This document shows, in pieces, positions 17,818 through 25,680 of a DNA stretch of 48,079 nt (positions are counted from its first letter, which is position 1; every line of letters starts with the position of its first letter). The translations under genes and the position numbers were made by a program. Below the pieces are notes generated by a model. That model ran no database searches, was not told the DNA's origin, and saw nothing but the letters and a program-made list of their open reading frames with translations. Origin of the DNA: Bacillota bacterium (GTDB lineage Bacteria > Bacillota > Sulfobacillia > JAMCWA01); contig JAMCWA010000025.1 in the NCBI GenBank assembly GCA_023475165.1, positions 1 through 48,079 on the forward strand, given 5' to 3'.

Positions 17818-18004
17818 CTACCGGCAGATAATACATGGAGAAACCGCCCTCGGCCTCCGCGGGGATCTGGTGGTACTTACTTCCGGGAGTGAAAACCCGA
17901 TTCCACCAGGTTCCGGGAGCCTGGGCGTTGTGTTCCTTGCAAACCACGGCGCAGGTGCGGCAACCCACACAGAGATCGAGGTCGATGACCATCCCGTAAC
18001 GCAT
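17798..18004 (-). pseudogene. Duplicated N-terminal fragment of the Fe-S subunit
   Basis: 68 residues. The first 62 equal the N-terminus of the Fe-S subunit with its first four cysteines (CVGCRTCAVVC), then APDPVL from the junction and a stop. It is coupled through TAATG to the intact molybdoenzyme gene, so it is probably translated at the level meant for the real subunit. It could make a non-functional short ferredoxin. Confidence 0.9.
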
Positions 18005-20565
18005 TAGCGCTCACCCACCTTTCGCGCGTCACAAAGGGCTTCGTTCCAGGCCGTATTGGGCGCCCAAATCCCGGGTACAAAATAGACCTCATTGGTGGGT
18101 TTTATGAAGGGATAAGTGAGGGCGTTGTAGGAGTCACCTTCCAGATACCGGCTCCACCAGCCCTGCTCAAAGATGGCTATCCCCGGACCCTGCCCGGGAT
18201 CGAGGACGGCCTGGCCCCTTACCCGCCCCCGGTCGTTGTAAAGCTCCACCAGATCCCCGTCTTTAATCCCGCGCTCAGCAGCGTCCGTAGGATTGAGGAA
18301 AACTTTGGGCCGGTAATCTTCCAACTCATTCATCCAAAGGTTATTGGAATGGTTGGAGTGGATGCGGTAGAGGGAGTTCCGCGTAATATAAGCCAACCGG
18401 TATTTGCCGCGTACCGACGGGTTTAAGGCATATTCGCTCTCTGCAAAAGGCCGCTTGTGCGTCGGGAGGCTCTCGCCTGAACGCCGGAAAGTCTCCTCCT
18501 CACGATAAAATTCGATGCGTCCGCTTTTAATGAACTTGGCCGCAGCCTCCAGCGGAGCAGGCCGGCTCAAAGGCGGGAAGGGTTTCCTCCCTTGCACCTG
18601 CTCATAGAACGGGATCTGGCGCTGGCCAGGGACAGGTGAACGCAGACGAACTGGTCCTTTCTTGAGATCGTCGAGGGCAATCCCCTCTACTGGTAGCCCG
18701 CCCGTCCGCAGCAAGAGCTCGATGACCTTCTCCGCCGCCTCGTTTTCGTCCAAACCCGGGAAGAAGTGTTTTTCGAATTCCGGATTCAGCCGCCGGGCGA
18801 TCTCTCGGGCAATCCAGAGTTCAGAATGCGATTCAAAAAGGGGCTTAATTGCCGCCTGCTGCAGCTGCATGTAGGGGTGTAAGGGCGTCGTCGTCAGTTC
18901 CGTTTTCTCGTACCAGGTGGCCACCGGTAAGACCACATCGCTATAGCGGCAGCTGGTGGTCATCTGATGGTCCAGGGCCAGGATAAATTCCAGTCCTCCC
19001 TTTTCGGCCATCTCCCGCAGGCGGTTGGCCATATTATGCTGATCGAAGGGATTCCCCCAGCCGAAAAGCAAGGCCTTGACCCCGTTCTTCGGCCATTGGG
19101 CGCTCATAGTCGGCGTCGGACCATGTAAGAGGTACAACCAGGGGACCCAACGGGCTGGTTTGGGAAACCACCATTCTTTGACGTTGAACCTGATCTTATA
19201 TTGTCCGGCATAAGTGGAGATTCCGCCCCCCGGTTGCCCGATGCTTCCGGTGAGGACGGGCAGTAAAGCCAGGGCGCGCCCTTTTAAGTCGCCGTGGTAC
19301 CACTGGTAATTGCTGGCGCCGTAAATGACATGGAGAGGCCTGGCGCTGGTCATCTCCTGGGCCAACCGGGTAACCGTCGCCCACGGCACCCCCGTTTCGG
19401 CCTCCACGTATGCTGGGGTATAGGCCTGCAAGTGTTCTCGCAGCAATTGGAAGACGGGTTTAACCTTGACCTTTTCCCCGTTTTTCAGCTCGACCTCGAA
19501 TTCGCCCTCCAGTTTACCGTCAGCCGAGAGATCAAGCTTCTCGGGATGAACCGCCCGAAAACTTCCGTCGTAAGCGACAAAGGCCGCGCGGTAGGCTGGG
19601 ACATCGTCCGGTTTGGTCAGGCCCTTCACCTCGTCGGCCAGGAGACGTTTTTGATTGTCCGCGCGCACCAGAAGGGGCATATCCGTGAAGGTCTTGAGGA
19701 AATTGGCCTCATAAAGCCCCTGGTCAATGATCACCCGCGCCAGGCCTAAAGCCAGGGCGGCATCACTGCTAGGCTTAAGCGGTATCCATTCGTCGGCCTT
19801 GGCCGCCGTTTGACAATAGTTGGGGTCGAAAACAACCAGCTTTGCCCCCTGGTTCCGGGCGCGGATCAAAAGGTCGGAATCGACCAGACGGGTGACCATG
19901 ACATTGGAGCCGAAAACGGCGATGTAACGGGAGTTCAACCATTCTAGCGGCTCGAGTTCTTCGGATTGCACCCCAAAGGTCATCGGCCAAAACATCGGCA
20001 GGTCGCCGTTTTTGTCGTAAGGATGATTCAAGCTCCAACCGGCCTGCGTGCTGAGGGCAATCCAGGCTCCCTTTTGGACATGTCCCGTACCACCCACCTG
20101 AAAACTGAAGTTAATCGTTTCCGGGCCGTATTTGGCCCCGATCTCCTGGAGGCGTTTGGCCACGTAATCGAGCGCTTCCTCCCAGCTGACCTCTTTAAAC
20201 TGGCCGGACCCGCGCGGCCCCGTCCTGAGAAGGGGTTTCTTGATGCGGTCCGGTCCGTAAATGATGTTGATGTAACTGAGCCCTTTCAGGCAGCCCCGCG
20301 GGCCGTATTCTTTTTCCGGATAGTCGTTGGTGGGCAAAAGGGCCTTAATCTGCCCGTCGACGACCATGGCCCTGATTCCGCAGGAAGCGGTGCAATTGGG
20401 CGAGCAGGTGGTGCGAACGAACTTGACCTCTTTGGTCGTGACCGCGGGTTGGGCCAGCACCTTCTTTACCACTTCCTTCGTCCCCAGCCCGCCGACTAAA
20501 ACCCCGGTAGCCGCCGAAGCCTGAAGAAACTGGCGACGGGTGAGGCGCGGCCTGGCTAATTTCAT
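18004..20565 (-). CDS. Tat-exported molybdopterin oxidoreductase, DMSO-reductase superfamily
   Basis: 853 residues from ATG 20565, chosen because GGGGGGAG lies 5 nt before it. A Tat signal (LTRRQFLQ) comes first. A [4Fe-4S] motif is C54-x3-C58-x3-C62-x29-C92. A segment NGDLPMFWPMTFGVQSEELEP resembles the NarG/type II region whose Asp ligates molybdenum (here Asp188). VFGSNVMVTR and VVFDPNYCQTAAKADEWIPLKP also follow the type II pattern. The C-terminal dinucleotide-binding domain is present. Type II enzymes usually have His as first cluster ligand; here it is Cys. Nitrate or another oxyanion is a plausible substrate given downstream nrfHA, but the substrate is not proven. It heads an operon of Fe-S subunit, NrfD anchor, NrfH and NrfA. 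Confidence 0.9.
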   Translation of the reverse strand: MKLARPRLTRRQFLQASAATGVLVGGLGTKEVVKKVLAQPAVTTKEVKFVRTTCSPNCTASCGIRAMVVDGQIKALLPTNDYPEKEYGPRGCLKGLSYINIIYGPDRIKKPLLRTGPRGSGQFKEVSWEEALDYVAKRLQEIGAKYGPETINFSFQVGGTGHVQKGAWIALSTQAGWSLNHPYDKNGDLPMFWPMTFGVQSEELEPLEWLNSRYIAVFGSNVMVTRLVDSDLLIRARNQGAKLVVFDPNYCQTAAKADEWIPLKPSSDAALALGLARVIIDQGLYEANFLKTFTDMPLLVRADNQKRLLADEVKGLTKPDDVPAYRAAFVAYDGSFRAVHPEKLDLSADGKLEGEFEVELKNGEKVKVKPVFQLLREHLQAYTPAYVEAETGVPWATVTRLAQEMTSARPLHVIYGASNYQWYHGDLKGRALALLPVLTGSIGQPGGGISTYAGQYKIRFNVKEWWFPKPARWVPWLYLLHGPTPTMSAQWPKNGVKALLFGWGNPFDQHNMANRLREMAEKGGLEFILALDHQMTTSCRYSDVVLPVATWYEKTELTTTPLHPYMQLQQAAIKPLFESHSELWIAREIARRLNPEFEKHFFPGLDENEAAEKVIELLLRTGGLPVEGIALDDLKKGPVRLRSPVPGQRQIPFYEQVQGRKPFPPLSRPAPLEAAAKFIKSGRIEFYREEETFRRSGESLPTHKRPFAESEYALNPSVRGKYRLAYITRNSLYRIHSNHSNNLWMNELEDYRPKVFLNPTDAAERGIKDGDLVELYNDRGRVRGQAVLDPGQGPGIAIFEQGWWSRYLEGDSYNALTYPFIKPTNEVYFVPGIWAPNTAWNEALCDARKVGER

Positions 20566-20578
20566 TTTAGCTCCCCCC

Positions 20579-20606
20579 ATTGAAATACCCGTTTATTGAA
20601 ATGCCC
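20579..20606. repeat. Short direct repeat in the leader before the molybdoenzyme gene
   Basis: ATTGAAATACCC (20579-20590) and ATTGAAATGCCC (20595-20606) are near-identical 12-mers 16 bp apart. The first overlaps the ribosome-site end of the leader. This could be a protein or RNA control site. Confidence 0.45.
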
Positions 20607-20667
20607 ATTTAAATAAGAAGAAGCTGGTTTTGCCCTTTATTTTGTCTCTAAGGGTAACATCCCAGCG

Positions 20668-20701
20668 TTACAAATATCTAAATCAATTCTAACAAATATC
20701 T
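20668..20701 (-). promoter_or_regulatory. Candidate OmpR-family operator: repeats at 11/22-bp pitch
   Basis: TTACAAATATCT (20668-20679) and TAACAAATATCT (20690-20701) are direct repeats exactly 22 bp apart. A weaker 11-bp unit lies between them and a TTACAA unit follows at 20701. OmpR/PhoB proteins bind direct repeats in 11-bp steps. The site is about 105-135 bp upstream of the molybdoenzyme start, and the operon-linked regulator (9827-10513) is of that family. The rest of 20581-20923 is intergenic without a clear promoter hexamer pair. Confidence 0.55.
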
Positions 20702-20923
20702 TACAACCTCTAGAATGAAACTGCCAGCTCACCGGGGCTGGGTCGATGTCCTCTCCGCTCCTCTACGGCGGCGCTGAAGGCGCTATGGCGATCTAATTTG
20801 GTCAGCTCCAGGCAGCTCGAACCTTAGTCAAAAAAACGGCCAGGCGGCCCCGTTAATTATTGACCATATCGTCGAATTGTGTCAAAATACAATTAGTCAT
20901 GATCTGGAGAGGTCGGGATTACC

Positions 20924-22024
20924 TTGCGCATGGCCGATTTGACCCCAGAACTGATAGGAAAGAAGCTCGCCAAGACCATCTTCCTTGAGGATGGGCGGGC
21001 TTTATTGCGGGCCGGGGTCGTCCTGACTCACAGTTACATCCAGGAACTCCGAAACCGCGGCTATACCTACATCTATGTGGAGAATGAGCTGGCTCCCGAT
21101 GTGGTAGTGGAGGACGCCATAAACGAAGAAACCAGGGTGAGGACCTCCAAAATGCTGAAGAAGGTCGTTACCCAAAGCTTGAACAACAAACAGATGAATT
21201 TCGAGCCGGTGGAGCAAGCCATTGACCTGATAATAGAGGAGTTACAGGGTAATTCGTCCACAGTCTACAATCTCTCTACTATTCGCAACGTCGACAACTA
21301 CACCTACGAACATAGCGTCAACGTCGCCGTTCTCTCCATCATTCTTGGATCAGCTGTACACATGCCTTACCGTGATTTGAAGATTATGGGGACTGGTGCC
21401 ATCCTCCACGACCTCGGAAAGGCCTTCATTCCAGAGGTCATCACCAAACCAGCCCGGCTCACCCCGGAAGAGATTGAGGTCATGAAGACCCATACCTGGC
21501 TCGGGTTTAACACGCTCCGAAACAGTTCCGAGATCAGCCTGATTTCGGCCCACGTCGCCCTGCAGCACCACGAAAAACTGGACGGCAGCGGTTACCCGCG
21601 CGGTTTGCGGGGAAATGAAATCCTGGATCACGCCAAGGTAGTGGCTGTGGGCGATATCTACGACGCCGTCAGCACCGACCGCGTCTATCGCCCCCGCCTT
21701 CACCCTAACGAGGTCTCCGAACTGATGATGGGGATGGGCGGTACTCATCTGGAAATCGACTTGGTCCAGCGGCTTTTTCGCCATGTGGCCATTTATCCTA
21801 CAGGATCCATCCTCCTCCTGGATACGGGGGAAATCGGCGTGGTGGTGGAGCAAAACCGTGATGTGAAGGACCCCACCATTCGCGTGGTGACCGACTCCCA
21901 ACAACAGCTGATCCCCCCCTATCAGTTCCGCCTGGCCTCCGATCCCAGGACGGTCAAGCGAATCCTCAACGATTACCCACCCAGAGTGGTGGAGCAGATC
22001 CGAAGGAGAGGGGATAGTACGTGA
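20924..22024 (+). CDS. HD-GYP domain protein (probable cyclic-di-GMP phosphodiesterase)
   Basis: 366 residues. An N-terminal region of about 110 residues precedes the HD-GYP core with HD at 162-163 (AILHDLGKAFIPE), HHEKLDGSGYPRG (GYP 223-225) and the following DIYDAVSTDRVYRP. This family cleaves c-di-GMP; the metal-binding H and D residues are present. No receiver domain or membrane helix is seen, so it is cytosolic. The start may be TTG 20924 (GGAGAGG about 12 nt before) or ATG 20930. It is divergent from the molybdoenzyme operon across 340 bp. Confidence 0.92.
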   Translation: MRMADLTPELIGKKLAKTIFLEDGRALLRAGVVLTHSYIQELRNRGYTYIYVENELAPDVVVEDAINEETRVRTSKMLKKVVTQSLNNKQMNFEPVEQAIDLIIEELQGNSSTVYNLSTIRNVDNYTYEHSVNVAVLSIILGSAVHMPYRDLKIMGTGAILHDLGKAFIPEVITKPARLTPEEIEVMKTHTWLGFNTLRNSSEISLISAHVALQHHEKLDGSGYPRGLRGNEILDHAKVVAVGDIYDAVSTDRVYRPRLHPNEVSELMMGMGGTHLEIDLVQRLFRHVAIYPTGSILLLDTGEIGVVVEQNRDVKDPTIRVVTDSQQQLIPPYQFRLASDPRTVKRILNDYPPRVVEQIRRRGDST

Positions 22025-22040
22025 GGAAGCAAGCATGAAA

Positions 22041-22153
22041 CAGGGGCGCGGTGACGGGCCGACGATTGTCGGCGGAGTACTTTCATCAAGCCAGGCCCCG
22101 CATCCGACGAAGCGAGGCTGAGGCCGGACGACGACATGGATGTGGCCGAGCGC
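22041..22153 (+). repeat. Structured intergenic repeat, copy A
   Basis: This GC-rich block is clearly homologous to 43732-43848, sharing for example GCGAAGCGAGGCT (with neighbouring GCATCCGRCG) and GAGGCCGGACG. Both contain hairpins at the same places with different bases (CCGAC/GTCGG here, GGCG/CGCC in copy B). It lies between the HD-GYP gene and the tRNA promoter. Following bases (22150-22180) hold short CGCGCGGT tandem repeats. Confidence 0.75.
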
Positions 22154-22220
22154 CGCTCGCGCGGTCGCGCGGTCGCGCGGGAAACCCATCTCTGATCGTT
22201 GCTGTGGCGTTTTTTTCTGA

Positions 22221-22250
22221 TTGACAGTTGATCCTTCTTTGCTCTATAAT
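22221..22250 (+). promoter_or_regulatory. Consensus sigma-A promoter of the tRNA gene
   Basis: TTGACA (22221-22226) and TATAAT (22245-22250) are perfect -35 and -10 elements with an 18-bp spacer. Transcription would begin about 22257, roughly 15 nt before the tRNA. Confidence 0.92.
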
Positions 22251-22271
22251 AAAGATTGCCTTTGAAAAAAC

Positions 22272-22356
22272 GTCGGAGTGGCGGAACTGGCAGACGCGTA
22301 CGTTTGAGGGGCGTATGGCAACAGCCGTGTGGGTTCAAGTCCCACCTCCGACACCA
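22272..22356 (+). tRNA. tRNA-Leu (anticodon GAG)
   Basis: The acceptor stem GTCGGAG pairs with CTCCGAC, followed by discriminator A and an encoded CCA. The anticodon stem TACGT/GCGTA holds the loop TTGAGGG, giving anticodon GAG. A long variable arm (GGCAACAGCC region) fits a class II leucine tRNA, and the T-loop GGTTCAAGTCC is canonical. The gene is 85 nt including CCA and stands alone. Confidence 0.97.
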
Positions 22357-22371
22357 ATGAACACGCAACGT

Positions 22372-22394
22372 CGCCGCAATAGGCGGCGTTTTTT
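22372..22394 (+). terminator. Rho-independent terminator of tRNA-Leu
   Basis: CGCCGC(AATAG)GCGGCG followed by six T residues, 16 nt after the tRNA CCA end. Confidence 0.92.
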
Positions 22395-22480
22395 ATGACG
22401 AAGAAGGTGGCAGCCGTCAGCAGGGATAACACCGCAAGAGCTGTCCGGGCGGCGTTTTCTTGTCACGAAGAAGGCGGCAG

Positions 22481-22523
22481 GAAGGCCAGCCTCATGTCAA
22501 AAGACAAAACAAGGCTGGCCTTC
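22481..22523. terminator. Long hairpin between the tRNA and the ttrA-like gene, likely terminator
   Basis: GAAGGCCAGCCT (22481-22492) is fully complementary to AGGCTGGCCTTC (22512-22523). It lies 38 nt past the stop of the minus-strand ttrA-like gene. There is no strong T-run on either side, so it may act bidirectionally or by stabilising the mRNA end. Confidence 0.6.
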
Positions 22524-22560
22524 TTAATCTTCAGCTCATCGATGATTCCGAATCGCCAAC

Positions 22561-25500
22561 TCAGACCTTTTCTACCTCTACCCAGGCATCCAGTTGGGCG
22601 GCGCTGGTACCGATCAAATCAGAAAGGCCTCCCACTTTGAAAGCCGGATCAATGGGCAAGAGATTATTAGCGGAGAAGCCAGCCTGGCGAGGGCCAGCCA
22701 ATCCCGCCTCCTCATGCCCCGGTTCGCCGAGATGGATCACTCTGTCTCCATAGATATGGGGCGCTGTTGGCATCGGCCGGCCATCGATCTCGATCGGCGC
22801 GGCGCCTGAGGCGTAAGTGCCGTAATTGTAGGAGGATCCCACCAAGCCGGGACGGATCCCATTGGTGACCATGACCCGGCCCAGACTCACAAAGGCGGTC
22901 GATTTGATGCGCACCCGGTCACCATTCTGCAGGCCCCGGGACAAAGCGTCTCGGGGGTTCATCCAGATGTAGTTCTCCCTCTGGATCTCTCGCAGCCAGA
23001 CATCGGCCGGGGTCCGATGCGTTCCTACGTGACGTGCCTTCCAGTTGATAAACATGAGCGGTAGGCTACCACTGATCGCCTGGCCGCTGTAGCTACGAAC
23101 CGGTTCCATCCTCGGTAATCCGTCAAAGAAATTCCCGGCGTAGGAATCGCGGGCTGACGCCACTCCTTCATCGTAGAAGTTGGCCTGACCGTCCAGTCGG
23201 TATTTCAGATGGTCTCCCACATACTCTTGGCCCGGGGCTTCAAAGCGGCCGCCGCGGTTGATAACGTAAACTACCTTGGGCCACTCTTCTGGCTTGACCG
23301 CCTTGATTGATACCCGTCACCCGGAGTACTTTCCCAGGGCCTGGCGGCGGGTGCGGTAAAAGAGCCCCATTTCCCGGTCACCGGCATCAGGCACCGGCGT
23401 TCCATCAAAGGCAATGTTGGCCACCATTTTCAGGTAGAAATCATCAACCCGGTCCAAAGACCCACCTCCGGGAAAGGCTCCCGCTCCCGCCCCAGGCAGG
23501 TTCATCTTCTTCAAAATCTCGATGAAGACGTCTTCAATGGAGCGGGCTTCCGGTACCACTCGCGTCACCGGTTGGGTGAGGTGGGAGACCTTAACCTTGA
23601 CGTTGGGGTAGATGGACTCTCGCTGCCATCTTTCCAGGTAGCTCAAGTCGGGTAGGACAAAGTCGGCATACGTGGCCGTCTCCCCCAGGACAACATCGGA
23701 AACCACCAGGAGGGGGATAGCCCTGGTATCTTTAAGAACCTCGGCCTGGAGCCAGCCCTGGGGCATTGACATTGGTATCGACTTGGAGTAGACAAACAGG
23801 GCCTTGAGCGGATAAGGATAAGCCTCTTGGGCGCTGGGGACAACCTCATAGATGACGTTGGCACCGAAAGGATACCAGGGCCGGCGAGCCGGGTAACCAT
23901 CCCGTTGGAAAAGGGTGCTTTTTTCATAGACGGCTCCACCCCGCACCAGGGAGACTCCCCAGGGCTTCAGTCCCCCCGGCACCTTGAGAAGGTCATAGCG
24001 CGGGCCGACGAAATCCTGATACTTGGCCCCGGTAGTGATACTACCACCCTTCCAGTCATGATTGCCGATGAGATGGTTGAGGGTGTTGATGGCTCGCATG
24101 CTATAGTAGCCATTGGTGTGCATGGCCGGGCCGCGATAGACCATCATCGCCGACCGTTTCCCGTGGGAGGTCCATTCCCTGGCCAAATCGACTATCTGGT
24201 TCACCGTCAGATCACAGAAGGTGGCGTATTCCTCTAGGGTTTTCTCCATAACCCTTTCCCGGTAAAGGGTGAAAACCGACTTAACCCTTAACCCTTGAAT
24301 CTCCTGATCCACTTCCAGGGTCCCTTCCGTGGCCTGATCGTGGGGTAAAGGACGGCCTTCCTGCATGACCACAAACCGTTGCTCATCCCCTAGCCCCAGG
24401 TCTTTGGCGCGGAGCTTGGGGCGCTTGGGGTCACTCACGTTCACCAGATGGGTGGCGTCCGTCCAGGTCGACTCCTTGTCTAGGGCGGCGGCCTTTTGAT
24501 TGGGGTTGCAAAGGTACCTTTCATCATAGCGTTTGTTTTCAATAATCCAGCGTCCCAGGGCCAGCGCTAACGCTCCATCAGCTCCCGGCTTAATGGGCAG
24601 CCAAAGGTGGGCTTTCTCCGCCGACTTAGACAGACGGGGATCGACTACAGCTAGTTTCATCCCCCGGGCCAGGGCGTTGGTTATGGTAGGAGCCAGCCAG
24701 GAGGGGCCCTTGTTGGCCACCACAGGATTAGTGCCCCATAGGATAACAAACTCGGCGTGGTCTAGGTCGGGATAGAGGCGATCTTTCCTTTTGGTGCCCC
24801 CACTGAAAGAGCGGAAGTTGCCCACGACGCTGGAGGCACCGCAAATCCCGCCGTGGTCGAGAAACCCGTTGCTCCCAAGACCCTGCTGCCAGACCCGCGT
24901 CCGCATAAAGTCACGCCGATCTCCACCCAGACAAAGGATCTGATTGGCCTTCGGCCCCAGGTCCGGGTGACGGGTATCAATCAAGGCGGTCTTGTACTTT
25001 TTGTCGAATTCCTCCCAGGCCATTTCGCCTTTCTTGACTTTTTCCCAGTCAGCCATCGTCTTTTCTCGGTCGGCATAGCCCCAGCTATCCTTCAGGCCAG
25101 GTGTTCCCAGTTCGCGACTGCCAGAAACGATCTCCTCGAGGGCCTCCTCCCAGCCAATGGTCTTCCAGCGGCCACTCCCCCGCGGTCCCACGCGCTTGAG
25201 CGGCTGTTGCAGGCGAAACTGATCATAAACCGTCTGGATACCAGCCTGTCCCTTCAGGCAGGTACGCCCGCCCCGCCGGCTCCTTCCCTCCCGGCCCAGA
25301 TCCCCCGTCCCGGCAGCGGCTTTCTCCGGAGGGGTATCATAGGGCAGCGATCCGAAGGGCACCGTGTTGAGAGGGCTGTAGGGATTCCCGGCAATCTTTC
25401 TGACCAGAGAGGTGGCCGGAACTCCCTCCGGCGCACTTGTTACCACGGCCTTCACGCTGCAAAAGCTATTACACTGATGACACATGCTGTAGATTACGTT

Positions 25501-25680
25501 CTCGGCCCCATAGTTCTCGTAGTCTTCTCCCAGACCATGGGATGCCGCCGACCAGGCTCCGTGCTGGGAAGAGCTTATGGCATCTTCCAAGAGAGGGGCC
25601 ACCAGGGCGGCCCCACCCAGGGCCGCTGTCCCTTTCAAAAAGGACCGTCTGCTGATCAGTGCCTGATCCTTACTCACCAT
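22561..25680 (-). CDS. Tetrathionate-reductase-like molybdopterin subunit (TtrA-like) with an in-frame TGA
   Basis: From ATG 25680 the frame has a Tat signal (ISRRSFLKG), a [4Fe-4S] motif C67-x2-C70-x3-C74...C141, and a probable Mo-ligand Cys280 (HGGICGASS). The large insertion and general layout resemble TtrA/PsrA-like enzymes; substrate assignment is tentative. At codon 788 (23319-23317) the frame meets TGA after ALGKYSG. The same frame continues without shift as VSIKAVKPEEWPKVVYVINRGGRFE and through a full dinucleotide-binding domain to a second TGA at 22561, 1039 sense-equivalent codons in all. Nonsense mutation, sequencing error or recoding are all possible. The start overlaps the upstream NrfD gene by 11 nt, consistent with operon translation. 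If TGA stops translation, the cofactor-binding C-terminus is lost. Confidence 0.85.

Larger units (their letters stand above)
17016..18623. repeat. 804-bp perfect tandem duplication
   Basis: Positions 17016-17819 and 17820-18623 are identical as far as I can read. The unit runs from codon about 62 of the Fe-S gene back through its start and into the last about 205 codons of the molybdoenzyme gene. At the junction the molybdoenzyme copy (ending ...tggcgct) is fused to the Fe-S copy (accggcag...). One intact copy of each gene survives at the outer ends. Either the event is very recent or it is an assembly artefact. Confidence 0.95.

Noticed and set aside
20857..20890. Promoter TTGACC...TACAAT for the HD-GYP gene
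   Set aside because: The spacing is 22 bp, too long for a sigma-A promoter; no better pair was found.
23317..23319. Selenocysteine as molybdenum ligand of the ttrA-like enzyme
   Set aside because: The expected ligand position is occupied by Cys280; the TGA lies about 500 codons further on, near the last domain.
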